A stretch of 64,000 nucleotides of DNA, from NCBI RefSeq assembly GCF_000378465.1, contig NZ_KB899914.1, positions 119,513 to 183,512 of the forward strand, read 5' to 3'. Origin of the DNA: Elioraea tepidiphila DSM 17972. Lineage in GTDB: Bacteria > Pseudomonadota > Alphaproteobacteria > Acetobacterales > Acetobacteraceae. The notes beneath the pieces are model-generated. The model was not told the DNA's origin. It saw only the letters and a program-made list of their open reading frames with translations, and did no database searches. Below, one piece after another: positions 1 through 8,876 of this stretch; the stretch's first letter is position 1; every line of letters begins with the position of its first letter. Both the position numbers and the translations under genes were made by a program.

Positions 1-785
1 CCGCCGGGGATCGGCTCGTGCGAGATCGCGATCACCCGACCGTCAGCGAGGTCCTGGAAGCTGATGCCCGATTCGCGACGCGCGACGAAGCCGAGACGCT
101 CCGCGATCAGCGTCTTGGCGACGGTGGGGTTGTGGTTGCCGGCGGCGATGCTGCGCGCCAACAGTTCGGGGAAGGTGATGCCCGGGCGCACCACGGCCGG
201 GTCGAGCCGATAGATCTCGTAGAAGCGGCGATTCGCGATCAGCAGCCGGTGCTCCGAATCGTAGAGGCAGAGCCCCTGCGACATGTTGTTCAGAGCGGCA
301 TCCAGGCGGGCGTTGGTCCGTTCAAGCGCCGCCTCGCGGCGCTTCTGCGCGGTGATGTCCGAGACCGTCAACACGGACCCGCCATCCGCGGTCGGCTTGC
401 GCGTGATCCGGACCCACACCCCGCCCGGGTCGGCGACCTCGGTCTCCTGGGCTTCGGGCGCGAGGCCGGCGGCGAGCGCGAACCGCTCGACCGGCGTGCC
501 GGGGGCGAGCAGCCCGGCGGCGGTCGGCAGCAGCTCCGGCACCCGGCGGCTTGCATGGACGATCCGACCATCGCGGCCGATCAGCACGAGACCGTCGGCC
601 GCCTGGTCGAGTGACGCGAGCAGCCGCGACGCCTCGGCAGCCTCCGGCCCCGCCGCGTGGGCCAGCGCGGCGCGCAGCCCGTGCCGCAGGCGCGCCGCTG
701 CCCGGATGAGCCCGCCGGTGAGGGCCCGCTCCCAGCGCCGACGCGGTAGCGCGGCGTGCGGAGACAGGGGACTGCCGCTCGACAT
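1..785 (-). CDS. PAS-domain sensor protein, C-terminus outside window
   Basis: Partial gene: the ATG is at 785 and the reading frame runs off the left edge after about 261 codons. The protein has an arginine-rich, non-secreted N-terminus, then two PAS-like segments. The first contains ADGLVLIGRDGRIVHASRR. The second contains SQGLCLYDSEHRLLIANRRF and is of the PAS_7 type common in alphaproteobacterial histidine kinases and GGDEF/EAL proteins. A short helical linker (SDITAQKRREAALERTNARL) joins them, as is usual between PAS modules. The output domain is not in the window, so kinase or cyclic-di-GMP activity cannot be decided. It is divergent from the ABC importer genes. Confidence 0.75.
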   Translation of the reverse strand, partial: MSSGSPLSPHAALPRRRWERALTGGLIRAAARLRHGLRAALAHAAGPEAAEASRLLASLDQAADGLVLIGRDGRIVHASRRVPELLPTAAGLLAPGTPVERFALAAGLAPEAQETEVADPGGVWVRITRKPTADGGSVLTVSDITAQKRREAALERTNARLDAALNNMSQGLCLYDSEHRLLIANRRFYEIYRLDPAVVRPGITFPELLARSIAAGNHNPTVAKTLIAERLGFVARRESGISFQDLADGRVIAISHEPIPG

Positions 786-809
786 GGCGCAATCTTTCGG
801 CGCGACGGC

Positions 810-824
810 TTAACGGCCCGATAA
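810..824. promoter_or_regulatory. CtrA-like box (TTAA-N7-ATAA)
   Basis: The sequence TTAA, seven bases, ATAA matches the alphaproteobacterial CtrA consensus TTAA-N7-TTAA at 7 of 8 positions. It lies 25 bp upstream of the PAS-protein start in the divergent intergenic region. Its position is suggestive, but one such one-mismatch site could be expected by chance in a window of this size. Confidence 0.25.
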
Positions 825-933
825 CGCCACTGCTGACGGTCGGTTTCGCGGCCTGCGGCGCGCGCCGCTGCGGCGAACCGTCGCGCAGGCCCCGCTTGCC
901 CGGCGGGCGCGCGGCTGGCAGCGTGCCGCGCCC

Positions 934-2040
934 ATGTCCGCCCCGATCGTCCGCTTCCTCGGCGTCGAGAAGTCCTATGACGGCGTCACCCCGGTGGTGC
1001 GCCATCTCGATCTCGACATCGCCCGCGGCGAGTTCCTGACCCTGCTCGGCCCATCTGGCTCGGGCAAGACGACGACGCTGATGATGCTCGCCGGGTTCGA
1101 GGTTCCGACCGCCGGGCGGATCGAGGTGGAGGGTCGCGATGTCAGCCGGCTGCCGCCGCACCGGCGCGGCATCGGCGTGGTGTTCCAGTCCTATGCGCTG
1201 TTCCCGCACATGTCGGTGGCCGAGAATGTCGGCTTCCCGCTCGAGGTGCGCGGCATGGCCCGCGCCGAGCGGTCGGCGCGGGTGGCCCGCGCGCTGGAGA
1301 TGGTGCGGCTCGGCGGTTTCGGCGAACGCCGCCCCGCACAGCTCTCGGGCGGACAGCAGCAGCGCGTGGCGCTGGCCCGCGCGCTGGTGTTCGAGCCCTC
1401 GCTGGTGCTGATGGACGAGCCGCTCGGCGCGCTCGACAAGCAGCTCCGCGCCGAGATGCAGCTGGAGATCCGCCACCTCCATGAGCAGCTCGGCGTCACG
1501 GTGGTCTATGTCACGCACGACCAGGAGGAGGCGCTGACGCTGTCGGACCGGATCGCCGTTTTCCACCACGGCGCGGTGCAGCAGCTCGATGCGCCAGCCC
1601 AGCTCTACGAGCGTCCCGCCAACGCCTTCGTCGCCCGCTTCATCGGCGAGAACAACCGTCTCGCCGGCACCGTGAGCGAGATCGACAGCGAGGACGGGAT
1701 GGTCAAGGTCGCGCTCGCGGGCGGGCGCAGCCTGTGGGCGATGCGCGGCGATTGCGGCACGGCCGGCGCGCGCGCGGTCGTGTCGGTGCGGCCGGAGCGG
1801 ATCGCGCTCGCACCCGGCCCGGCCGCCGACCTCTCGGAGGACGCGATCCCCGCGCGCGTGGTTGAGACGATCTATCTCGGCGACCACGTGCGGGTGAGGC
1901 TCGCGCTCGAAGGCGGGGCGGAGGTGATGGCGAAGCGGCCGATCGCGGCCGCCGACCCGCGCCTGGTCGCCGGCGCGGAAGCGGCCGTGGCCTGGCAGCC
2001 CGAGCACGCGATCGCCTTTGCGCCCGAGCCCGGCGATTGA
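934..2040 (+). CDS. ABC importer ATPase, PotA/spermidine-putrescine type
   Basis: ATP-binding subunit of a polyamine/opine/iron-type (PotA/FbpC-like) importer, 368 aa. Visible motifs are Walker A GPSGSGKTT (39-47), Q-loop VVFQSYALFPH (83-93), signature LSGGQ (138-142), Walker B LVLMDEP (158-164) and H-loop His196. After about residue 240 comes a TOBE-type regulatory domain, with RPERIALAPG typical of this subfamily. It is the first gene of a four-gene importer operon: receptor, then two permeases. The substrate is not determined by sequence; polyamine-like small cations or carboxylates are the usual ligands of the family. Confidence 0.93.
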   Translation: MSAPIVRFLGVEKSYDGVTPVVRHLDLDIARGEFLTLLGPSGSGKTTTLMMLAGFEVPTAGRIEVEGRDVSRLPPHRRGIGVVFQSYALFPHMSVAENVGFPLEVRGMARAERSARVARALEMVRLGGFGERRPAQLSGGQQQRVALARALVFEPSLVLMDEPLGALDKQLRAEMQLEIRHLHEQLGVTVVYVTHDQEEALTLSDRIAVFHHGAVQQLDAPAQLYERPANAFVARFIGENNRLAGTVSEIDSEDGMVKVALAGGRSLWAMRGDCGTAGARAVVSVRPERIALAPGPAADLSEDAIPARVVETIYLGDHVRVRLALEGGAEVMAKRPIAAADPRLVAGAEAAVAWQPEHAIAFAPEPGD

Positions 2041-2105
2041 GCCGCGGCGGCTTCCGCCGCTAGAGTCCGCGCCGCCGGACCTGTCGGATCGGGGAGAGAC
2101 ACGTC

Positions 2106-3143
2106 ATGAGACCGCTGATGCTTGCCGCCGCGCTGGCCGCGGCCGTCGTCGCCGCGCCGGCCGAGGCGCGCGACCTGACCATCGTCTCCTGGGGCGGGGC
2201 GTATCAGGACGCGCAGCGCGCCGTGTATTTCCAGCCCTTCATGCAGGCGCGCGGCATTCGCCTGCTGGAGGAGACCTGGGACGGCGGTATCGGCGTGCTG
2301 CGTGCCAAGATGCAGTCCGGCGCCAACAACTGGGACGTGGTGCAGGTCGAGAGCGAGGAACTGCTGGTCGGCTGCGAGGAGGGGCTGTTCGAACGGATCG
2401 ACTGGGCCCGCGTCGGCGGCCGCGAGGCGTACCGGCCGGATGCCGTGCATGAATGCGGCGTGGGCGCGATCTACTACTCCTTCATCCTCGCCTATGACCG
2501 CGCGCGCATCACCGGCGAGGGGCCGAGATCCTGGGCCGATTTCTGGGACGTGCAGCGCTTCCCCGGCAAGCGCGCGCTGCGGCGCGGGCCGAAGACCAAC
2601 CTGGAAATCGCGCTGCTGGCCGACGGCGTGCCGGCGAACCAGGTCTATGCGGCGCTGCGTACCGAGGCCGGGGTCGAGCGCGCCTTCACCAAGCTCGACC
2701 AGCTCCGCCCTCATCTCGTGTGGTGGACCGCCGGCGCGCAGCCGCCGCAACTCCTCGCCGCCGGCGAGGTGGCGATGGCGAGCGCCTATAACGGCCGCAT
2801 CTCGGCGGCGAACAAGAATGACGGGCGGAACTTCGCGATCGTCTGGACCAACAACCTCTACACGATCGATTCCTGGGTGATCATGAAGGGCTCGCCCAAC
2901 CTCGCCTCGGCCTATGCCTTCATCGCCTTCGCCGGCCAGCCGCAGGCCCAGGCGCAGCTGCCCCCGCGCATCCCCTACGGCGTGCCCGCCGTCGGCGCCG
3001 ACGCGCTGATCCCGGCCGAGGTGAAGCCCGACCTGCCGACCACGGCGGCCAATATCGCGACCGCGATCCAGATCGACGACGCGTATTGGCTCGAGAACAT
3101 CGACCGGCTGACCCAGCGCTTCAACGCCTGGGCGGCCCGCTGA
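2106..3143 (+). CDS. ABC importer periplasmic receptor, PotD-like
   Basis: Extracytoplasmic solute-binding protein of 345 aa, PotD/SBP_bac_8 family. The N-terminus MRPLMLAAALAAAVVAAPAEA is a signal peptide with an AEA cleavage site. The mature protein begins with DLTIVSWGG, the usual first strand of PotD-like receptors. The start is supported by a GGGAGA Shine-Dalgarno-like stretch just upstream. The gene lies between the ATPase and the first permease, so it delivers ligand to this importer. The ligand-binding residues do not let me name a substrate. Confidence 0.9.
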   Translation: MRPLMLAAALAAAVVAAPAEARDLTIVSWGGAYQDAQRAVYFQPFMQARGIRLLEETWDGGIGVLRAKMQSGANNWDVVQVESEELLVGCEEGLFERIDWARVGGREAYRPDAVHECGVGAIYYSFILAYDRARITGEGPRSWADFWDVQRFPGKRALRRGPKTNLEIALLADGVPANQVYAALRTEAGVERAFTKLDQLRPHLVWWTAGAQPPQLLAAGEVAMASAYNGRISAANKNDGRNFAIVWTNNLYTIDSWVIMKGSPNLASAYAFIAFAGQPQAQAQLPPRIPYGVPAVGADALIPAEVKPDLPTTAANIATAIQIDDAYWLENIDRLTQRFNAWAAR

Positions 3144-3162
3144 CCACGCGACGCGGCGGCTG

Positions 3163-4383
3163 ATGGCGGACGCCGCCGCGGGTCTCGCACGCCGGGTCCG
3201 CCGGGCCGGGCTGCGCCGGCGCGCGGCAGCCGTACTGCTGGTCGCGCCGCTCCTGCTGTTCCTGCTGATCGGCTTCGCCGCGCCGATCGCCGCCCTGCTC
3301 GCGCGCGGGGTGCAGGATACCGAGGTGCCGCGCGTGCTGCCGCGCGTCACCGCCGCGCTGGCCGACTGGGACGGCCAGGGCCTGCCCGGCCCCGATGCCT
3401 TCGCCGCCCTCGCCGAGGACATGCGCGAGGCCCGTGCCGCCGGCACGCTCGCCCAGGCCGCGACCCGGCTGAACTACGACATCAACGGCTTCCGCACGCT
3501 GATGTTCGCGACCGCGCGTCGGCTGCCGGGACCGGGCGAGGACGCCCAGGCCGCGCTGCTCGCCGCCGACCCGGCCTGGGGCGAGCGCGCGACCTGGGCC
3601 GCCATTCGCCGCGCGGGCGGCCCGGTGACCGACTTCTACCTGCTCGCCGCGATCGACCTGAAACGCGATGAAGCCGGACGGATCGTCGCCGCGCCGGCGG
3701 AGCAGGCGATCTTCCGCGACGTGCTCGTGCGCACCCTCGGCATCAGCCTTCTGGTGACGCTGCTCTGTCTGGTCGCGGGCTACCCGGTCGCGGCGCTGCT
3801 CGCGAGCCTGCCCACGCGCCAGGCGGCCGTGCTGCTCGCCTTCGTGCTGCTGCCGTTCTGGACCTCGCTGCTCGTGCGCACGGCCGCCTGGGTGGTGCTG
3901 CTCCAGCGCGAGGGCGTGGTGAACACCGCGCTGCTCGGCCTCGGGCTGATCGAGGCGCCGGTGCAGATGATCTTCACGCGCTTCGCCGTCGTGCTGGCGA
4001 TGGCGCATATCCTGCTGCCGTTCATGATCCTGCCGCTCTATGCGGTGCTGCGCGCGATCCCGCCGGGGCTCGGCCGCGCGGCGGCCTCGCTCGGCGCGCC
4101 GCCGTGGCGGGTGTTCCTGCGCGTCACCTGGCCGCTCAGCCTGCCCGGGGTCGCGGCGGGATCGCTGATGGTGTTCATCCAGGCGCTCGGCTACTACATC
4201 ACGCCCGCGCTGCTCGGCGGCGCGTCCGACCAGATGATCTCCTGGTTCATCGCCTTCTATGCCTCGCGCACGGTGAACTGGGGCATGGCGGCGGCCCTCT
4301 CGGCGCTGCTGCTGGTCGCCACCGCGGCGCTGTTCGCGGTCTATGCGCGACTCGCGGGCGAGGCGCGGGTGCGCGTGGCATGA
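3163..4383 (+). CDS. ABC importer permease, PotB-like, with large N-terminal loop
   Basis: Inner-membrane permease of 406 aa, clearly longer than classical PotB (about 285 aa). TM1 covers about residues 22-46. A periplasmic loop of about 140 residues follows before the remaining transmembrane helices begin near residue 190. The EAA motif region (AAASLGAPPWRVFLRVTWPL, about 306-325) that contacts the ATPase is intact. The stop overlaps the next start (ATGA), consistent with translational coupling. The extended loop is also seen in other alphaproteobacterial permeases of this type; its function is not known to me. Confidence 0.9.
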   Translation: MADAAAGLARRVRRAGLRRRAAAVLLVAPLLLFLLIGFAAPIAALLARGVQDTEVPRVLPRVTAALADWDGQGLPGPDAFAALAEDMREARAAGTLAQAATRLNYDINGFRTLMFATARRLPGPGEDAQAALLAADPAWGERATWAAIRRAGGPVTDFYLLAAIDLKRDEAGRIVAAPAEQAIFRDVLVRTLGISLLVTLLCLVAGYPVAALLASLPTRQAAVLLAFVLLPFWTSLLVRTAAWVVLLQREGVVNTALLGLGLIEAPVQMIFTRFAVVLAMAHILLPFMILPLYAVLRAIPPGLGRAAASLGAPPWRVFLRVTWPLSLPGVAAGSLMVFIQALGYYITPALLGGASDQMISWFIAFYASRTVNWGMAAALSALLLVATAALFAVYARLAGEARVRVA

Positions 4384-5204
4384 GCGCACGCACCCCTGCC
4401 GGGCGGCTGGGACGGGCCGCGCTCTGGGCGGTCACGCTCGCGGTGCTGCTGTTCCTGGTCGCGCCGATCGCCGCGATTGTGCCGCTCTCGTTCTCGGCCG
4501 GATCGTTCCTGCACTACCCCCTGCCCGGGCTGTCGCTGCGCTGGTACCGCGAATTCTTCGAGAGCGCGTTCTGGTTCGATTCGGTCATCAACAGCCTGAT
4601 CATCGGCGCGGGCGCGACCGCGCTCGCAACGACACTGGGCACGCTCGCCGCCCTCGGTCTGTGGCTCGCGCGCTTCCCGGGACGCGGCCTGGTGCTCGCG
4701 GTGCTGATCGCGCCGATGGTCGTGCCCTCGGTCGTGGTCGCGGTCGGGCTGCTATTCGCCTATGCGCCGGTCGGGCTCGCCAACACCTATGCCGGCATGA
4801 TCCTCGCGCACACGGCGCTCGCCTCGCCCTTCGTCGTGGTGACGGTCTCGGCCACGCTCGCCGGCTTCGACCGCACCCTCCTGCGCGCCGCCGCCGCCTC
4901 GGGCGCCGGGCCGGCGCGCGCCTTCCGCCGCATCGTCCTGCCGCTGATCGCGCCCGGCGTGACGGCCGGGGCGCTGTTCGCCTTCGCGATCTCGCTCGAT
5001 GAGGTCGTGGTGGCGCTGTTCCTCGCCGGCCCCGGCCAGCGCACGCTGCCGCGGCAGATGTTCGCGGGACTGAACGAGCATCTGAGCCTCGCGATCGCCG
5101 CCGCCGCGACCCTGCTGATCGCGCTTTCGATCCTGCTGATGGCGACCGTCTGGTGGCTGCGCAGCCGCTCGGATCGGCTGGCCGGCGCTGCCGATCGCGT
5201 ATAG
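4380..5204 (+). CDS. ABC importer permease, PotC-like
   Basis: Second inner-membrane permease of the same importer, 274 aa. It has about six transmembrane helices and an EAA loop near residues 160-180 (RAAAASGAGPARAFRRIVLP). The ATG overlaps the previous TGA by four bases, which fixes the start and implies coupled translation with the PotB-like subunit. With the upstream ATPase and receptor it completes a full importer. There is only an 8-bp gap to the next operon, so transcription may continue into the Mla-like genes. Confidence 0.92.
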   Translation: MSARTPAGRLGRAALWAVTLAVLLFLVAPIAAIVPLSFSAGSFLHYPLPGLSLRWYREFFESAFWFDSVINSLIIGAGATALATTLGTLAALGLWLARFPGRGLVLAVLIAPMVVPSVVVAVGLLFAYAPVGLANTYAGMILAHTALASPFVVVTVSATLAGFDRTLLRAAAASGAGPARAFRRIVLPLIAPGVTAGALFAFAISLDEVVVALFLAGPGQRTLPRQMFAGLNEHLSLAIAAAATLLIALSILLMATVWWLRSRSDRLAGAADRV

Positions 5205-5212
5205 TGCCGCGC

Positions 5213-6322
5213 ATGGAACCGGGCACGGACGCGCCGGCGACGCTGACCCGACGCGACGGTGCGCTCGTGCTGTCCGGCCGGCTCGACGCGCACGCCGTCG
5301 CCGCGCTCTGGCGCGAGGCGCTGGCAGCGGTCACGCCGGGAGCGACGCTGTCGATCGACCTCGCCGGCTGCTCCTATTGCGACGTCTCGGGCTCGGCGTT
5401 GCTGCTGGCGCTCGAGGACAAGGCGGGATCGCGCGCCACCCTGACCGGAGCCTCGCCGCAGGTCGCGCGCGTGATCGATCGCGCGCACGAGGCCTACCGC
5501 ACGAGCCCGCCGCCGGCGCCACCCACCGCACCGAGCCTGCCGGTGGCGGTGGGCGAGGCCGTGGTGGGCAAGATCGAGGATCTCGGCGAGCGCATCGCCA
5601 TCCTCGGCCGCACCGCCACCTCGGCAGCGCTCACGGCGCTCAACCCGCGCTCCCTGCGCTGGCCCGACACGTGGCACCAGGCCGAGGAGGTGGGCAGCCG
5701 GGCGCTCCCGCTGATCTGCATGATCGGCTTCCTGTTCGGGCTGATCCTCGCCTTCCAGTCGGCCGTGCCGCTGCGTCAGTTCGGCGCCGACATCTTCGTC
5801 GCCAACCTCGTCGCGGTCTCGGTGTTCCGCGAGCTCGGACCACTGCTCTCGGCGGTGATCCTGGCCGCCCGCTCGGGGAGCGCCTTCGCCGCCGAGATCG
5901 GCACGATGAAGGTGAACGAGGAGATCGACGCGCTGAACACGATGGGCCTCGATCCGTTCCGCTTCCTCGTGATGCCGCGGCTGATCGCCGCGGTCGCGAT
6001 GATGCCGGTGCTGATCATCGCGATGAACCTCTCGGCAGTCGCTGGGATGGCGACCGTGATGATGTCGCTCGGCTTTCCCTGGGCGGCGATTTCCGCTCAG
6101 GTGGTCAACTGGACCGGCCCGTCGGACGTGCTCGGCGGACTCGCCAAGGGCCTCGTCTTCGGTGCCGTCGTCGCCGGCATCGGCTGCTCGCGCGGCATGA
6201 GCACCGGTGTCGGGCCGCGCGCGGTCGGCCAGTCGGCGACCGCGGCGGTGGTCGGCGGGATCGTCGCGATCATCGTGCTCGACGGCATCTTCGCCGTCCT
6301 GTTCTACCTGATGGGATGGTGA
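5213..6322 (+). CDS. mlaE: Mla-type lipid transport permease with N-terminal STAS domain
   Basis: 369 aa. Residues 1 to about 95 form a STAS domain (LSIDLAGCSYCDVSGSALL resembles the MlaB/anti-sigma antagonist fold). The rest is the MlaE/YrbE permease, with ELGPLLSAVILAARSGSAFA and IGTMKVNEEIDALNTMG typical of the family. In Escherichia coli, MlaB and MlaE are separate proteins; here they are fused, as in many alphaproteobacteria. It works with the following ATPase, MCE protein and lipoprotein to move phospholipids between outer and inner membrane. I start at ATG 5213, eight bases after the previous gene. Confidence 0.93.
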   Translation: MEPGTDAPATLTRRDGALVLSGRLDAHAVAALWREALAAVTPGATLSIDLAGCSYCDVSGSALLLALEDKAGSRATLTGASPQVARVIDRAHEAYRTSPPPAPPTAPSLPVAVGEAVVGKIEDLGERIAILGRTATSAALTALNPRSLRWPDTWHQAEEVGSRALPLICMIGFLFGLILAFQSAVPLRQFGADIFVANLVAVSVFRELGPLLSAVILAARSGSAFAAEIGTMKVNEEIDALNTMGLDPFRFLVMPRLIAAVAMMPVLIIAMNLSAVAGMATVMMSLGFPWAAISAQVVNWTGPSDVLGGLAKGLVFGAVVAGIGCSRGMSTGVGPRAVGQSATAAVVGGIVAIIVLDGIFAVLFYLMGW

Positions 6323-7110
6323 CCGCGCCCGCGCCAGCCACCACGCCCGACGCGAACGGGATCGCCGCGTCGCTGCGTGGCGTCGCCATGCGCTTCGGCG
6401 CCAACACCGTGTTCCAGGACGTGAGCTTCGATGTCTGGCGCGGTGAGGTCTTCGTGATCCTCGGCGGCTCCGGCTGCGGCAAATCGACGCTGCTGAAGCT
6501 GATGATCGGACTGCGCCCGCCGAGCGAAGGCACGATCACGATCCTGGGCGAGGACATCGTTGCGGTACGCGGCGAGGCACGGCGGCGGCTCAAGCAGCGC
6601 TTCGGCGTGATGTTCCAGTCCGGCGCGCTGTTCGGCTCCATGACCGTGCTCGAGAACGTCGCCCTGCCGATGGCGAGCTTCACGACCCTGCCGCCCGAGG
6701 CGATCGAGCGGATCGCGCGCACCAAGCTCGGCCTCGTCGGCCTGGCCGATGCAGCCCTGAGGATGCCCTCGCAGCTCTCTGGCGGGATGATCAAGCGGGC
6801 GGCGATCGCGCGCGCGATCGCGCTCGACCCCCCGCTCGTCTTCCTCGACGAGCCCTCGGCCGGGCTCGATCCGATCACCTCGGCAGGGCTGGACAGCCTG
6901 ATCGTCTCGCTCGCGCGCGACCTCGGCATCACCTTCGTGGTGGTCACCCACGAGCTTGCGTCGATCCTGACGATTGCGGATCGCGTCATCATGCTGGACA
7001 AGGAGGCGAAGGGCGTGATCGCCGAAGGCGATCCACGCCGACTGAAGGAGGAGAGCACGCATCCCGTCGTGCGCGCATTCTTCCACCGGACCGAAACGGC
7101 GGCCGGATAG
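6316..7110 (+). CDS. mlaF: Mla-type lipid transport ATPase
   Basis: ATPase of the Mla-like retrograde phospholipid transporter, 264 aa. It has Walker A GGSGCGKST (50-58), Q-loop VMFQSGALFGSMTV, signature QLSGGMIKRAAIARAIA, Walker B LVFLDEPSAGLDP and H-loop VVTHE. The LSGGM variant of the signature is usual for MlaF. The ATG overlaps the mlaE stop by seven bases, so translation is probably coupled. There is a short Ala/Pro-rich N-terminal extension before the nucleotide-binding fold. Confidence 0.94.
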   Translation: MVTAPAPATTPDANGIAASLRGVAMRFGANTVFQDVSFDVWRGEVFVILGGSGCGKSTLLKLMIGLRPPSEGTITILGEDIVAVRGEARRRLKQRFGVMFQSGALFGSMTVLENVALPMASFTTLPPEAIERIARTKLGLVGLADAALRMPSQLSGGMIKRAAIARAIALDPPLVFLDEPSAGLDPITSAGLDSLIVSLARDLGITFVVVTHELASILTIADRVIMLDKEAKGVIAEGDPRRLKEESTHPVVRAFFHRTETAAG

Positions 7111-7121
7111 GGCGGGGCGGA

Positions 7122-8174
7122 ATGGAACAGAAGGGGCTGTTCTTCCGGGTGGGCGTCGCGATCCTGGGCGGGTTCGCGGGGCTGCTCGCGCTGCTCGTCT
7201 GGATCGGTTCGGATACGTTCCGGCGCGGTGGCATCCTGATGGAGACCTATTTCGGCGAGACGGTGCAGGGGCTGGAGGTCGGCGCGCAGGTGAAGTTCCG
7301 CGGCGTCACCGTGGGCAGCGTGCGGCAGATCTCGGTCGCCGCCGCCGAGTATCCGCAATCGGTCGGCGAGACGCTGGCGACCGACCCGTCGCTCCGTCTC
7401 GTCGTCGTGCGCTTCGAGCTGCTGCGCGAGCGTGTCGCCGAAACCGATGCGCGCGGCTTCAGACAGATGGTGGATGCGGGGCTCAGGGTCCGCATGGCGA
7501 GCCAGGGCATCACCGGGATCGTCTATCTGGAGGCGGATTTCGTCGATCCCGCGCGCTTTCCCGTCTTCGTTCCGCCCTGGGAGCCCCGCTCCCCCTATCT
7601 CCCCTCCGTGCCTTCGACGCTGACGCAGATCCAGACCGCGGCGGAACGCCTGATCGCGCGGCTGGACGAGGTCGATTTCGGCGGACTGATCCTGCGCCTG
7701 GATGCGCTCGTGCAGACGCTGACGGAGAGCGTCGCCGCCGGCGAGGGATACCGCCTGCTGGTCGAGGCGGCGGATGCCGTCGCGGTGCTGCGCAGCACGA
7801 CCGAACGGGTCGCCCCGGCGATCGAGACCACCATGCGCGAGGCGAGTGTGGCGGCCACCGCGCTGCGCGCGCTGATGGAGGGGCGTGAGATGCGTGCGAT
7901 CATGTCGAACACGGCGACGGCCACGGCGGAGCTCCGCTCCGCGCTGGCACGGCTGCCGGCCATGGCCGCCTCGATCGATCAGGCGGTACGGCGGATCGAC
8001 ACGCTGATCGCCGAGACCGACCGCGACTTCGGCCCGACGCTGCGCGACCTGCGCGTCACGGCCGACAATCTGCGCGAGATCACCGAACAGATGCGCCGCT
8101 ACCCGAGCCAGTTCCTCTTCGGCCAGCCGCCACCGGGAGCCCCGGCGCCGGCGCCCGCGGGAGCCGCTCGGTGA
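7122..8174 (+). CDS. mlaD: MlaD/MCE-family phospholipid-binding protein
   Basis: 350 aa. It is a single-pass inner-membrane protein: TM at about residues 9-28, then one MCE domain (about 40-120; VQGLEVGAQVKFRGVTVGSV is the signature strand pair). A long helical tail with regularly spaced hydrophobics and an Ala/Pro-rich C-terminus follow. MCE proteins form hexameric lipid tunnels in the periplasm, docked on MlaFE. It is about twice the length of E. coli MlaD because of the helical tail, which is usual for alphaproteobacterial and YrbD-like members. It overlaps the next gene by four bases. Confidence 0.92.
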   Translation: MEQKGLFFRVGVAILGGFAGLLALLVWIGSDTFRRGGILMETYFGETVQGLEVGAQVKFRGVTVGSVRQISVAAAEYPQSVGETLATDPSLRLVVVRFELLRERVAETDARGFRQMVDAGLRVRMASQGITGIVYLEADFVDPARFPVFVPPWEPRSPYLPSVPSTLTQIQTAAERLIARLDEVDFGGLILRLDALVQTLTESVAAGEGYRLLVEAADAVAVLRSTTERVAPAIETTMREASVAATALRALMEGREMRAIMSNTATATAELRSALARLPAMAASIDQAVRRIDTLIAETDRDFGPTLRDLRVTADNLREITEQMRRYPSQFLFGQPPPGAPAPAPAGAAR

Positions 8175-8776
8175 GGCGGCGCGCACTGCTCGCGGCGGTG
8201 CCGCTCGCCGCCTGCGCGAACCCCCTGTCGCGGCCCTATCCGGAGAAGCGGCTCTACGTGCTGGAGGCGCGCCGGACGGGCGCGCTGCCCGCGCCGGCGC
8301 ACGGCCGGACACTGGTGGTGCGCAGTGTCACGGCCGCGCCCGGCATGGAGGGGCGCGGACTGGTCACGCGCCTGCCCGGCAACGTGCAGCAGAGCGACTT
8401 CTGGAACGAATTCTTCGTCGCCCCCGCGGCGATGGTGCACGACTCGCTGCGGCATTGGCTCTCGGCCTCCGGGCTGTTCGCCGCCGTGCTCGATCAGGGC
8501 AGTGCGGGCCGGGCCGATCTCGCGCTCGAGACGATGCTGGTTGCGGCGCTCGGTGACGGGAGCGACCCGGCCGCGCCGGTCGCGCGGGTGCATCTGCAGA
8601 TGCTGCTGCTCGGGCTCGACCGCACGCCGCCGCGCATCATCGCCCGCGGCGACTACGACCGGCGTGTCACGCTGCCCTCGCTCGCGCCCGAGGTGGTCGT
8701 GCCGGGGTTGTCACAGGCCCTCGCCCTTGCGCTCGCCGACCTCGAAGCGGACCTCCGACGCTTGGCCTCGATCTGA
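8171..8776 (+). CDS. ABC-type transport auxiliary lipoprotein (PqiC/LptE-like family)
   Basis: 201 aa. The N-terminus MRRRALLAAVPLAAC ends in a lipobox with Cys15, predicting an outer-membrane-directed lipoprotein. The body resembles the ABC_trans_aux/DUF330 family (YLE-type strand YVLEARR, then LVVRSVTAAPGMEGRGLVTR), which accompanies MCE transporters. Position at the end of the mlaEFD genes, with a four-base overlap, supports a role as the outer-membrane-side partner in place of MlaC/MlaA. The exact partner contact is inferred. Confidence 0.85.
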   Translation: MRRRALLAAVPLAACANPLSRPYPEKRLYVLEARRTGALPAPAHGRTLVVRSVTAAPGMEGRGLVTRLPGNVQQSDFWNEFFVAPAAMVHDSLRHWLSASGLFAAVLDQGSAGRADLALETMLVAALGDGSDPAAPVARVHLQMLLLGLDRTPPRIIARGDYDRRVTLPSLAPEVVVPGLSQALALALADLEADLRRLASI

Positions 8777-8876
8777 TCCGGGCGAACCCAGGCGAGACGC
8801 TTGGACGGCCGCGCGGGATGGCGCGGCGCCTCTTTCCGGACCACCATCCGCAAGCGTCAGGGCAGGAGACGGTAGG

